20,737 bases of DNA from an uncultured Erysipelotrichaceae bacterium (GTDB lineage: Bacteria; Bacillota_I; Bacilli_A; Erysipelotrichales; Coprobacillaceae), in assembly GCA_910588075.1 (NCBI GenBank), contig CAJUOS010000034.1, forward strand, positions 5,505 through 26,241, written 5' to 3'. Positions 1 through 8,132 of the stretch are shown here, one piece after another. The position numbers and the translations under genes were made by a program. A model generated the notes under the pieces. The model did no database searches. It was not told the origin of the DNA and was given only the letters and a program-made list of their open reading frames with translations. Numbering within the stretch: position 1 is the first letter of the stretch; the number at the start of each line of letters is the position of its first letter.

Positions 1-1078
1 AATACATTTCACGAATAGTTGCTCTAAATCCCATAGGATCAATTTCCCAACCAAATTCAGTTGTTGGTAAATAAGGATTTTTATATCCTCTATAAAATCC
101 AGCTTCACCTCTTGCAGTTTGTTGATCAGCACCTGGATCTAATTGTTCAGTACCATCACTTGCTTCAACAGTTGCAGTATTGTAATAGTTAAATCCAATA
201 AAGTCAGGATGACCATTCTTTAATGCTTCTGCATCTCCATCAGCAAATTCAGGACAAGCATCATTTTCTTCTAAATAAGCCCATACAAGATTATTATAAA
301 CACCATAAACAGCCATATCTAAATATAACCAGTTTCTAATTGCATTGTAGTTTTGAGCAGCTAATTGATCTTCAGGTTTACAACTTGCTGGATAAACTAA
401 TGAAATATTAGGTGCAGGACCAATTTTAGCATTAGGTAACATCTCATGACATAAAGCCATAGCTTTTGCTTGAGCAACAAGCATATGATGATTTTGTTGG
501 TAAGTTTCTTTTAAAATATTAGTACATCCTTCAGGGATATGTAATGTTCCAATAACAGGACCAACTAAAGTTAACATATTTTGTTCATTAATTGTTAACC
601 AATATTTAACTCTATCACCAAAGTTTTCAAACATCACTTTAGCAAAATTAACAAACCAATCAACAGATTCTCTATTACCCCATGAACCTCTTTCATCTAA
701 AGCAGCAGGCATATCAAAATGGAACATAGTAACTAATGGTTCAATGTTATATTTTAAACATTCATTAATAACATTGTTGTAATATTCAATACCTTTAGGA
801 TTCACTTCTCCAGTTCCTTGAGGAAGAATTCTAGACCATGCAATAGAAAAACGATAAGTTTTGAATCCCATTTCTGCCATTAAAGCAATATCTTCTTTAT
901 AACGATGATATTGATCAGCACAAACAGTTAAATCAGAAGTTCCTTCTGGCACAACTTTAACATCTTGACAAGATGGACCTTTTCCATCCTCTAAGTTTGC
1001 TCCTTCTACTTGATAAGCAGAAGTACTTGCTCCCCATAAGAAATCTTGAGGAAATGGTTTTAATTTCTTGTGTAACAT
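1..1078 (-). CDS. 6-phospho-beta-glucosidase, glycoside hydrolase family 1 (3' part missing)
   Basis: Cytoplasmic family 1 glycosidase, expected to hydrolyse PTS-delivered 6-phospho-beta-glucosides such as cellobiose-6-phosphate to glucose and glucose-6-phosphate. Translation from the ATG at 1078 gives 359 codons that run off the left edge. Visible GH1 signatures are the N-terminal FLWGASTSAYQVEGA block (residues 13-27), the FRSIAWSRI-like block at about 76-84, FHFDMP at 119-124, and WLTINEQN with the acid/base glutamate E165. The last visible residues (EFGWEIDPMGFR) lie shortly before the nucleophile ENG motif, which is outside the window. Family members have about 460-480 residues, so roughly a quarter is missing. 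The start is supported by AAAGGAG (complement of 1087-1093) 8 bases upstream. The phospho-specific substrate is inferred from overall similarity and from the GH4 phosphoglucosidase at 11396; the phosphate-binding C-terminal residues cannot be seen. Confidence 0.88.
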   Translation of the reverse strand, partial: MLHKKLKPFPQDFLWGASTSAYQVEGANLEDGKGPSCQDVKVVPEGTSDLTVCADQYHRYKEDIALMAEMGFKTYRFSIAWSRILPQGTGEVNPKGIEYYNNVINECLKYNIEPLVTMFHFDMPAALDERGSWGNRESVDWFVNFAKVMFENFGDRVKYWLTINEQNMLTLVGPVIGTLHIPEGCTNILKETYQQNHHMLVAQAKAMALCHEMLPNAKIGPAPNISLVYPASCKPEDQLAAQNYNAIRNWLYLDMAVYGVYNNLVWAYLEENDACPEFADGDAEALKNGHPDFIGFNYYNTATVEASDGTEQLDPGADQQTARGEAGFYRGYKNPYLPTTEFGWEIDPMGFRATIREMY

Positions 1079-1147
1079 TTTTAATTCTCCTTTATCCATA
1101 ATATTTATAATTCTATTATAATATAAAAAGATATGAATTTTTACGAA

Positions 1148-1162
1148 TTTCATAATATGAAA
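1148..1162. promoter_or_regulatory. Short palindrome upstream of the GH1 gene
   Basis: TTTCATA and TATGAAA form 7-base perfect arms around a single A. The site lies about 70 bases upstream of the GH1 start, on the far side of a TATAAT-like -10 near 1114-1119 (minus strand). It may be an operator for the GH1 promoter; no regulator can be assigned. Confidence 0.3.
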
Positions 1163-1180
1163 AAATCAACTATAACAAAG

Positions 1181-1212
1181 AAAAAAAGACTAGCCATAGG
1201 CTAATCTTTTTT
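1181..1212 (-). terminator. Rho-independent terminator after the ferredoxin gene
   Basis: Read on the minus strand, a stem of AGATTAGCC with GGCTAGTCT (one U-G wobble) closes a three-base loop, is extended by A-T pairs, and ends in a run of seven T. The arms lie at 1187-1195 and 1199-1207. On the plus strand the wobble becomes an A-C mismatch, so the signal is directional. It starts a few bases after the ferredoxin stop codon. Confidence 0.85.
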
Positions 1213-1216
1213 GATT

Positions 1217-1393
1217 TTATTCTTCTGAAATTGCTTCTACAGGGCAAGTTCCTACACAAGCTAGGCATGAAATGCAAGTATCAGAATCGCAAGCAGCTTT
1301 TCCTTCATCATTGAAGTCTAAAGCACCAACAGGACAAGTTCCTACACAAGCACCACAACCAATACAAGTTTCTTGATCAACTTTTACTGCCAT
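1217..1393 (-). CDS. 2[4Fe-4S] ferredoxin, 58 aa
   Basis: Small bacterial-type ferredoxin carrying electrons between cytoplasmic redox enzymes of an anaerobe (for example pyruvate:ferredoxin oxidoreductase or hydrogenase; the partner is not known here). The protein has the two clusters of the clostridial type: CIGCGACVGTCP near residues 10-21 and CISCLACVGTCP near residues 40-51, each CxxCxxCxxxCP with the fourth cysteine donated to the partner cluster. Length (58 aa) fits the 55-60 aa family. The start at 1393 is chosen because AGGAGG (complement of 1401-1406) lies 7 bases upstream; an in-frame ATG six codons earlier overlaps that site. It is a single-gene unit: a TATACT -10 (complement of 1421-1426) lies upstream and a strong terminator directly downstream. 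Confidence 0.95.
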   Translation of the reverse strand: MAVKVDQETCIGCGACVGTCPVGALDFNDEGKAACDSDTCISCLACVGTCPVEAISEE

Positions 1394-1468
1394 AATATTT
1401 CCTCCTATCATCTATAGATTAGTATATCATAAAATATGAAAAAGTGTTATAAAATATTTGAATTAATC

Positions 1469-1518
1469 AAAATAGTTTATTCAATGCCTTAATCATTTTT
1501 ATAAATGGAAACTATTTT
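1469..1518. repeat. Inverted repeat between the ABC-F and ferredoxin genes
   Basis: AAAATAGTTT at 1469-1478 is repeated as its exact complement at 1509-1518, with a 30-base spacer. It lies just downstream of the ABC-F stop and upstream of the ferredoxin -10. A weak terminator for the ABC-F gene is possible, but the loop is long and no T-run of note follows on the minus strand. Confidence 0.4.
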
Positions 1519-1538
1519 TATTTTTTTCAATCAACAAT

Positions 1539-3404
1539 TTAAATATTTATTTGGAGTTCTTCCCATTTTTCTAAAAGTTTTTCTAATTGTTCATTGGCTT
1601 CATTAAGTTGTTTAATAATTTTATTATATTCTTGATAATCATTCAAGATATCTTCTTGATGAAGTAATTGATTGTAATTCTCTATTGTTTTTTCTAAATC
1701 AGAAATCTGATTTTCTAATTTTTTAATTTGATTCTGTTGTTTTCTTAATTCAGATTGATTCTTTTTTTCTTCTTGATATGAACTATTTTTAATTTTTTCA
1801 TGATGGACATCTATTTTAGTATTCATATAATCATCATAATTACCATGATGTGTAATGGCTTGATGACTTTGCATTTCTACAATCTTTGTAGCAAGCTTAT
1901 TAATAAAATAACGATCGTGACTAATAAATAAAATTGTTCCTTCAAAAGATAAAAGAGCATCTTCTAAAACTTCTTTTGAAGCAATATCTAAATGGTTTGT
2001 AGGTTCATCTAAAATAAGAAAGTTAGAACGTCCTAATAATAATTTCATTAAAACAACTCTACCTCTTTCACCACCAGATAACATATCTATACTCTTAAAT
2101 ACATCTTCACCTTTAAATTGGAAAGAAGCACAGGCATTACGTATTTCAGTATTTGTCATTTGTGGATATGTATCACTTATTTCTTGAAATATTGTTTTTA
2201 ATGGAGAAAGAGAGGTATGTTCTTGATCATAATATCCCATCATAACTTTACTTCCTAACTTTATTTTTCCATCTTTTGGAGAAAGATGATTAAGTAATAT
2301 ATGAAATAAAGTTGTTTTACCTATACCATTAGGACCAATAAGAGCAACTCTTTCTTGTTTTTTTACTTCAAAATGAATATTTTCAAAAAGTGGCTGTTCA
2401 AAACTCATAGCTAAATTTTTAATTTTTAAAACATCATATCCAGATTCAATAAGAGGTTGAAATTGAATACGAATAGCTTGAGGTAGACTTTCAGGTTTAT
2501 CAATTTTTTCCATTTTCTCTAATGCTTTTTCTTTACTTTCAGCACGTTTAACTTGTTTTTCTCTACCAAATGATTTTAATAAATCAATACTATCTTGCAT
2601 TCTTTTGATTTCTTTTTGATTATTGACATAATGTTTTAATTCAATATCTCTATTATGTTTTTTAATTTGAGCATATTGTTGATAAGAACATTTGTATGTT
2701 ATAGATTTTCCATTTTCAATTTCTATGATTTGATTAGTAATTTGATCAATAAAGTATCGATCATGAGAAACCATAATAATAGCATGAGGATATCCTTTAA
2801 GATAATTCTCTAACCATTCAATAGATTCAACATCAAGATGGTTAGTAGGTTCATCTAATAATAATAAATGTGGTTTCTTCAACAATAAACGTCCTAAAGC
2901 AATACGTGTTTTTTGCCCCCCAGATAAGATTCCAATATTCATATCCCATGTATCTTCATGAAACCCTAAACCTTTTAAAACACCTTTGATTTGACTTTGA
3001 TATGTATAACCGCCATCTCTTTCAAATTCATAAGATAATTGATCATATTCTTTCATAATATTATCTAAATTTTGTTCAATAGACATATGTCTTTCTAACT
3101 CACGAATACGTTTTTCTTTTTGAATAAGTGGTTGAAAAACATCCAATAAAGCATCATAAATATTAAGAGTGGGATCAATTGTATTATGTTGAGAAAGATA
3201 TCCTAAAGTCATATCCTTTGATTTAAAAATATCGCCACTATCATAACTTTCTTCATCACAAAGAATACGTAATAAAGTTGTCTTTCCAGCACCATTCACA
3301 CCAATAATAGCTATTTTATCATGATTTTCAATTTTAAATGTAATATCTTTAAGTAATTCATTTCCTTGAAATGATTTCTTTAAAGATGAGCATGCAAGTA
3401 TCAT
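1539..3404 (-). CDS. ABC-F family ATPase, YdiF-like, 621 aa
   Basis: Soluble twin-ATPase protein of the ABC-F family; members bind the ribosomal E site and relieve stalled translation or protect against ribosome-targeting antibiotics. No membrane domain is present. Domain 1 has Walker A GVNGAGKTT (residues 35-43), signature LSGGQKTR (160-167) and Walker B LLLLDEPTNHLD (about 180-191); the linker of about 240-310 is charged and helical (P-site tRNA interaction motif region); domain 2 has Walker A GPNGIGKTT (357-365), signature LSGGERGR (about 442-449) and Walker B LILDEPTNHLD. A long C-terminal coiled coil (about 545-615, rich in E, K, Q, N) is typical of YdiF/Uup-like housekeeping members rather than of short antibiotic-resistance types. 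The start at 3404 is preferred because GGTG lies 6-7 bases upstream; a GTG three codons earlier overlaps it. The exact subfamily and any resistance role are inference. Confidence 0.92.
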   Translation of the reverse strand: MILACSSLKKSFQGNELLKDITFKIENHDKIAIIGVNGAGKTTLLRILCDEESYDSGDIFKSKDMTLGYLSQHNTIDPTLNIYDALLDVFQPLIQKEKRIRELERHMSIEQNLDNIMKEYDQLSYEFERDGGYTYQSQIKGVLKGLGFHEDTWDMNIGILSGGQKTRIALGRLLLKKPHLLLLDEPTNHLDVESIEWLENYLKGYPHAIIMVSHDRYFIDQITNQIIEIENGKSITYKCSYQQYAQIKKHNRDIELKHYVNNQKEIKRMQDSIDLLKSFGREKQVKRAESKEKALEKMEKIDKPESLPQAIRIQFQPLIESGYDVLKIKNLAMSFEQPLFENIHFEVKKQERVALIGPNGIGKTTLFHILLNHLSPKDGKIKLGSKVMMGYYDQEHTSLSPLKTIFQEISDTYPQMTNTEIRNACASFQFKGEDVFKSIDMLSGGERGRVVLMKLLLGRSNFLILDEPTNHLDIASKEVLEDALLSFEGTILFISHDRYFINKLATKIVEMQSHQAITHHGNYDDYMNTKIDVHHEKIKNSSYQEEKKNQSELRKQQNQIKKLENQISDLEKTIENYNQLLHQEDILNDYQEYNKIIKQLNEANEQLEKLLEKWEELQINI

Positions 3405-3419
3405 ATTTATCACCGCTTG

Positions 3420-3445
3420 TTATTGTAACATATTGTTTACAATAA
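3420..3445. promoter_or_regulatory. Palindrome in the ABC-F promoter region
   Basis: TTATTGTAA (3420-3428) and TTACAATAA (3437-3445) are perfect 9-base arms with an 8-base spacer. The HAD gene upstream has its own terminator, so the ABC-F promoter must lie in this roughly 80-base gap. On the minus strand the proximal arm contains TACAAT, a possible -10; its -35 is poor. The dyad could be an operator or simply part of the promoter. Confidence 0.4.
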
Positions 3446-3479
3446 TGAAATTAAGAAATGCTTAATTCAAGTCATTATA

Positions 3480-3516
3480 TAAAAAAGTTATTCCTTTTCT
3501 AAATAAGGAATAACTT
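3480..3516 (-). terminator. Terminator formed by the last codons of the HAD gene
   Basis: AAGTTATTCCTT (3485-3496) and AAGGAATAACTT (3505-3516) make a perfect 12-base stem with an 8-base loop. On the minus strand the stem is followed by a T-run (complement of 3481-3486). The stem contains the final eight or nine codons and the stop of the HAD gene, so coding sequence and terminator overlap. Confidence 0.85.
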
Positions 3517-4141
3517 CTTTTAAGGATTGAAGAATAATTTCTGTTTTATTGATATATTCTTCTTGTGGATATTTCAAATCAGGAATACAAATAACAGGGA
3601 TTTGAGCATCATAGGCAGCTTGTATACCAGCTTCACTATCTTCTAAAACAAGAGCTTCACTTGTTTTGATTTGAAGTTTCTCACATGCTTTTAAGAAAAT
3701 ATCTGGAAAAGGTTTTCCTTTTTTAACATCTTTTCCATAAACAGCACTATCAAAATATTGAAGAATATTATGAGATTCTAATAATTTTTCTGCACGTTCT
3801 TGATGACTAGATGAAGCAATCACGGTTAAATAATGATTCTTTTTAAGGTAATGCAAAAGTTCAAGTAATCCTTCTTTTAGAGGGACACCTTCTTTTTCTA
3901 TCATTTGATATTCAAGTTGATGAAAGTTTTCAAGCTGTTCTTGAATATCATAGTTTAAGTGATATTTTTTATTTATAAATTCTAATGAAGCTATTAATGG
4001 TCTTCCTGGATAATCTTGAATATATTCATTCAAGGTGAATGAGTATCCAAACTGACTTAATATTGCTTTATAACATTTATAAGAAATCATTTCACTATCT
4101 ATCATTAATCCATCCATATCAAATATAATAGCTTTTATCAT
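3488..4141 (-). CDS. HAD-superfamily phosphatase, beta-phosphoglucomutase-like, 217 aa
   Basis: Cytoplasmic haloacid-dehalogenase-type hydrolase, subfamily IA, most like PgmB/YcjU/YniC sugar-phosphate phosphatases or mutases. Motif I is DMDGLMID with nucleophile D8 and acid/base D10; motif II is the IASSS stretch (S110-112); motif III is K143 in KKGKPFPD; motif IV is LEDSEAG with E167 and D168 for magnesium. An alpha-helical cap lies between motifs I and II (about residues 15-85). Length matches the family (210-225 aa). The start is taken at 4141 because AGGAG (complement of 4151-4155) is then 9 bases away; the ATG at 4150 would directly abut the binding site. Substrate cannot be told from sequence; beta-glucose-1-phosphate mutase activity is not assured because the neighbours are not disaccharide phosphorylases. 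Confidence 0.88.
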   Translation of the reverse strand: MIKAIIFDMDGLMIDSEMISYKCYKAILSQFGYSFTLNEYIQDYPGRPLIASLEFINKKYHLNYDIQEQLENFHQLEYQMIEKEGVPLKEGLLELLHYLKKNHYLTVIASSSHQERAEKLLESHNILQYFDSAVYGKDVKKGKPFPDIFLKACEKLQIKTSEALVLEDSEAGIQAAYDAQIPVICIPDLKYPQEEYINKTEIILQSLKEVIPYLEKE

Positions 4142-4287
4142 TAATATCATCTCCTGTTAATAGATTACATGAAAATAAAAAGAAAATAAAGGTGTTTTCA
4201 AAATAAATAATAAAAATAAGTCATATAGTATTATTTTGATGAAAAAAATAAATAAAATTGATATGATAATAAAAAATGGAGGCAATT

Positions 4288-6138
4288 ATGAAACTAACAA
4301 AGATAATTATTATTTTTATAATATGTATAATGATGATTCAAGTGAAATCAAAAGACTTTCATACAGGTTATCACTATCTGGGATATCAACCAGAAGAAAG
4401 AGAAGATGGTTTATATAGAAGCTATTTAGCGACACAAAGTCAATATGATCCTAGAAAAGAGGGCATGATAACAAGGATTAAAGATCAAGGAAATACAGAG
4501 TGTTGTTGGGCATTTGCAACAATTGCTATGGCAGAATCAAACTTAATAAAACAAAAACTTGCTGATAAAGATATTGATTTATCTGAACATCATTTATCTT
4601 ATTTTTTATATAATTCATCAAATGATCCTTTAAATAATACATTTCAAGATAAAACAGTATTAAAGAGTTATTTGAATTATTTGAATGCTGGAGGAAATTA
4701 TTTGTTCTCATTTCAGTTTTTATCTAGATATAGTGGTATGGTTAATGAAAATATTGTATCTTCTATACCATCATCTTATGAAAATATCCAAGCAATAGAT
4801 CATATTTTTCAATATAACCATAATAGTTATACATTAAAAAATACGTATTATAGTCTTTATAATATTGAAAATATTAAAAAAATGATTGATCAATATGGAG
4901 CAGTAGGTATCAGTTATCAATATGTGAATAATCCAGATACAATGAATTTTGAACATAATGCAATTTATAATCCAGATGGAGATGAAGCATTAGCTAATCA
5001 TTCTGTTGTTATTGTAGGATGGGATGACTATTATGATAAAAATAATTTTAGTACATTACCACAAAATAATGGAGCATGGTTAATTAAGAACTCATGGGGA
5101 GAGGTAGGTAGTGAGGATGGTTATTTTTGGATGTCATATGAAGAACCATCTATTACAGATGTTGTTGCTGCAGAGTTTGAAAAAGTAAAATATGATTATA
5201 ATTATCATTATGATGGAAACTTAAATCCGAGTTGGGCTACCTTTGAAAATCAAATGACATTTGCGAATATTTATCAAGTGAAAGGAAATAAGACAAAAAA
5301 TGATGAATTGTTGAAAGCTGTTAATATTGGTATACAATCAACCGATACGAAATATTCTATACAGATATATAGAAATATTAAAAATAATCAAGATCCAACA
5401 AGTGGAACATTGGTGAATCAAGAGCCTATTATAGGAAAAACAACTTATTCAGGATTATATACAATTGAATTAGATGAACCAATAACATTAGCACATGATG
5501 ATTATTATTCTATTGTTGTTACATTAAATAAACCAAATGATTTTGTAAAAATGTTTGTAGAATCTTATCAGGACTCTGACTGGGTGGAACTTCAATTAGG
5601 AACAAAAGAAAATCAAAGTTTTTATTATGAAGATAATAAGTGGAAAGATTTACATAATGAATCAGCAACTGCTAGAATTAAAGGATTAACAGTTAATGCT
5701 CAAACAAAATCAGCTTCGCATGTTTCTTTATCTAAGACACAAACAATGATAATAGGAGAAAGAAAAAAATTAGATGTTCATTTAACATCTTCTACAACAG
5801 ACTCAAAACTTTTATGGCAATCAAGTCATCCTGATATTGTTGAGATTGATAAAAATGGTTATATAACTGCATTATCTTTGGGACAAGCAACAATTACTGT
5901 TACAACAGAATATGGCGCTACTGCTTCTTGTCTTATCGAAGTGAGTGAAAAGGATATAGGAATAAAAGAAAGTCAGAATACAATAAATGATATAAATAAA
6001 AAGGACTTAAAAACAAAAAGAGTAGGACAACATATTGTGAATACATCTGATAAAAGTGTGATAGATTTATATATTTTTTTATTATACTTTGGGGGATTAG
6101 GTATGATGATTTGTATATATAAACGAAAATATCTTTAA
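4288..6138 (+). CDS. Secreted, membrane-anchored C1 (papain-like) cysteine peptidase with Big_2 domain, 616 aa
   Basis: Extracellular cysteine peptidase attached to the cell surface. An N-terminal hydrophobic signal segment (about residues 4-18) precedes the papain fold: oxyanion Q67 and nucleophile C73 in the stretch DQGNTECCWAFA, histidine H238 in NHSVVIVGWDD, and asparagine N268 in WLIKNSWGE. The order and spacing match the bacterial C1 group that carries a lectin-like beta domain after the protease; residues about 300-468 fit that domain. A Big_2 Ig-like domain follows (476-552, with WQSSHPDIVEID and the ATITV strand). The C terminus has V-N-T-S-D (584-588), a hydrophobic segment (about 592-610) and KRKYL, which resembles a degenerate sorting signal. 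The start at 4288 has GGAGG 5 bases upstream at 4278-4282; an upstream in-frame ATG overlaps it. The gene diverges from the HAD gene and stands alone. Substrate is unknown. Confidence 0.9.
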   Translation: MKLTKIIIIFIICIMMIQVKSKDFHTGYHYLGYQPEEREDGLYRSYLATQSQYDPRKEGMITRIKDQGNTECCWAFATIAMAESNLIKQKLADKDIDLSEHHLSYFLYNSSNDPLNNTFQDKTVLKSYLNYLNAGGNYLFSFQFLSRYSGMVNENIVSSIPSSYENIQAIDHIFQYNHNSYTLKNTYYSLYNIENIKKMIDQYGAVGISYQYVNNPDTMNFEHNAIYNPDGDEALANHSVVIVGWDDYYDKNNFSTLPQNNGAWLIKNSWGEVGSEDGYFWMSYEEPSITDVVAAEFEKVKYDYNYHYDGNLNPSWATFENQMTFANIYQVKGNKTKNDELLKAVNIGIQSTDTKYSIQIYRNIKNNQDPTSGTLVNQEPIIGKTTYSGLYTIELDEPITLAHDDYYSIVVTLNKPNDFVKMFVESYQDSDWVELQLGTKENQSFYYEDNKWKDLHNESATARIKGLTVNAQTKSASHVSLSKTQTMIIGERKKLDVHLTSSTTDSKLLWQSSHPDIVEIDKNGYITALSLGQATITVTTEYGATASCLIEVSEKDIGIKESQNTINDINKKDLKTKRVGQHIVNTSDKSVIDLYIFLLYFGGLGMMICIYKRKYL

Positions 6139-6154
6139 AAATAAGAACATTTTA

Positions 6155-6183
6155 TTGATTGTTTATACACGTTCTTGTATAAT
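6155..6183 (+). promoter_or_regulatory. Sigma-A promoter of the aconitase operon
   Basis: The -35 TTGATT (6155-6160) and -10 TATAAT (6178-6183) are separated by exactly 17 bases, a near-consensus vegetative promoter. Transcription should start near 6190, giving a leader of about 23 bases before the aconitase start. Confidence 0.85.
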
Positions 6184-6193
6184 TGTATACAAT
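6182..6193. promoter_or_regulatory. Probable GntR-family operator overlapping the aconitase promoter
   Basis: ATTGTATACAAT is a perfect 12-base palindrome that overlaps the last two bases of the -10 and covers the expected transcription start. The GT-AT-AC core matches the usual GntR-family operator pattern (TNGT...ACNA). The operon's third gene encodes a GntR/FCD regulator, so repression and autoregulation from this site is the simplest reading (inference). Confidence 0.65.
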
Positions 6194-6212
6194 AGTGAAA
6201 GGGGTAAATAAA

Positions 6213-8132
6213 ATGAATTTAGCATATAAGATATTAAGTTCTCATTTAAAAGAAGGAAAGCTTATTCCAGGAGAACAAATTTGTATTCAAATAGATCAAA
6301 CATTAACTCAAGATTCGACAGGAACAATGGCTTATTTACAATTAGAAGCTATGGAAGTAGGTCATGTGGCTGTGGAGAAAGCAGTAGCATATATTGATCA
6401 TAATATGTTACAAACAGGATTTGAAAACATGGATGATCATGAATTTATTAGAAGTGTTGCCAAGAAACATGGAATTACTTTTTCTAAACCAGGAAATGGT
6501 GTATGCCATCAATTACAATTAGAAAACTTTTCAAAACCAGGAAAAACATTAGTAGGAAGTGATTCACATACACCAACATGTGGAGCTATGGGAATGATTG
6601 CAATTGGAGCAGGTGGTTTGGATGTTGCTGTGGCTATGGCAACAGGAAAATATTATTTACAATGTCCAGCAGTTATTCAAGTAAATTTAACTGGAAAGAA
6701 AGCTCCATGGGTGAGTGCAAAAGATATTATTTTAAAGGTATTACAAGAATTAAGCGTTAAAGGTGGCGTGAATAAAATTGTTGAATATACAGGTGAAGGT
6801 GTTTCATCTTTATCTTTAACTGATCGTGCAACAATATGTAATATGGGTGCAGAATTAGGAGCAACATGTTCATTATTTGCAACTGATGAAAGAACAAAAG
6901 AATATTTAAAACAACAAGGTAGAGTAGATGATTATGTTGAGATGAAACCTGATGAAGATGCTATCTATGATCAACGATTAGATATTGATATGTCTACATT
7001 AGAACCAATGGTAGCAAAACCACATAGTCCAGATGCTGTTGTTTCTGTTAAAGAATTAGAAGGAATGCATATTCACCAAGTTGTTATAGGTTCATGTACA
7101 AATTCATCATTTGCAGATATGATGAGAGCTGCAAAAATTTTAAAAGGAAGAAAAGTGGCTGAGCATGTATCATTAGTTATTGCTCCAGGATCATCAAGTA
7201 TATTAGCAATGCTTTCTCAAAATGGTGCATTAGCAGATATGATTCATGCAGGGGCAAGAATTCTTGAATGTGGATGTGGTCCATGTATTGGCATGGGGCA
7301 AGCACCTTTATCAAAGGGAATTTCTCTAAGAACAATTAATCGTAATTTTAAAGGACGTTCAGGAACAAATGATGCAGGTGTTTATTTGGTTTCACCAGAA
7401 ATTGCTGCTTTATCAGCAATTAAAGGATGTTTATCTTGTCAATTTGAAGATGATATGTATTTAGATGAAGTGCCAAGTACACCATTTATAAAAAATAAAA
7501 ATTTCTTTATTGATGAATATGATCCTCAAACAAATGTTTATATGGGTCCAAATATTAAACCAGTTCCTAGAGGTGAAAAATTAACAAATGAACTTAAAGG
7601 AAAAGTTGTATTAAAAGTAGGAGATAATATTTCTACTGATCATATTGTACCATCTGATTCTAAATTATTGCCATATCGTTCTAATGTGCCACATTTAGCT
7701 AAGTTTTCATTTTGTAAAGTAGATGATCAATTTTATACAAGAGCAATAGAGAATAATGGCGGATTTATTGTTGGAGGAGATAATTATGGACAAGGTTCTT
7801 CTAGAGAACATGCTGCTTTAGTACCTAATTACTTAAAAATTAAAGCTGTTTTTGCATTATCATTTGCTAGAATTCATAGATCTAATTTGATTAATAATGG
7901 TATTTTACCTTTAGTTATTAATCAAGATGGATATGATTTCTTAACAAATGAAGATGAATATATTTTATTAAATGTTAAAGAAGCAGTAGAAAATAATCAG
8001 GATATTATTGTTAAAAATACAAAGACAAATGAAACAATAACTGTTGAATTGAAATTATCATCAAGAGAAAAGGTTATGATTTTACAAGGTGGATTATTAA
8101 ATGCAATTAAAGAGTTAGGGGGAGATTTTTAA
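6213..8132 (+). CDS. Aconitate hydratase, monomeric Aquifex-type, 639 aa
   Basis: Iron-sulfur enzyme converting citrate to isocitrate through cis-aconitate. The 639-residue length and sequence fit the short aconitase type that lies between classic aconitase (about 890 aa) and 3-isopropylmalate dehydratase. The [4Fe-4S] ligands are visible as C295 in GSCTNSS and C355 and C358 in ECGCGPCIG. Substrate motifs include GSDSHTPTCGA (about 115-125). The swivel domain at the C terminus starts near residue 461 and has GDNYGQGSSREHAAL (522-536). The start at 6213 is set by GAAAGGGG (6197-6204), 8 bases upstream; a TTG ten codons earlier would lie inside the promoter. The stop overlaps the next gene's start by one base. 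Homoaconitase or another hydratase activity is less likely because an isocitrate dehydrogenase follows directly. Confidence 0.9.
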   Translation: MNLAYKILSSHLKEGKLIPGEQICIQIDQTLTQDSTGTMAYLQLEAMEVGHVAVEKAVAYIDHNMLQTGFENMDDHEFIRSVAKKHGITFSKPGNGVCHQLQLENFSKPGKTLVGSDSHTPTCGAMGMIAIGAGGLDVAVAMATGKYYLQCPAVIQVNLTGKKAPWVSAKDIILKVLQELSVKGGVNKIVEYTGEGVSSLSLTDRATICNMGAELGATCSLFATDERTKEYLKQQGRVDDYVEMKPDEDAIYDQRLDIDMSTLEPMVAKPHSPDAVVSVKELEGMHIHQVVIGSCTNSSFADMMRAAKILKGRKVAEHVSLVIAPGSSSILAMLSQNGALADMIHAGARILECGCGPCIGMGQAPLSKGISLRTINRNFKGRSGTNDAGVYLVSPEIAALSAIKGCLSCQFEDDMYLDEVPSTPFIKNKNFFIDEYDPQTNVYMGPNIKPVPRGEKLTNELKGKVVLKVGDNISTDHIVPSDSKLLPYRSNVPHLAKFSFCKVDDQFYTRAIENNGGFIVGGDNYGQGSSREHAALVPNYLKIKAVFALSFARIHRSNLINNGILPLVINQDGYDFLTNEDEYILLNVKEAVENNQDIIVKNTKTNETITVELKLSSREKVMILQGGLLNAIKELGGDF

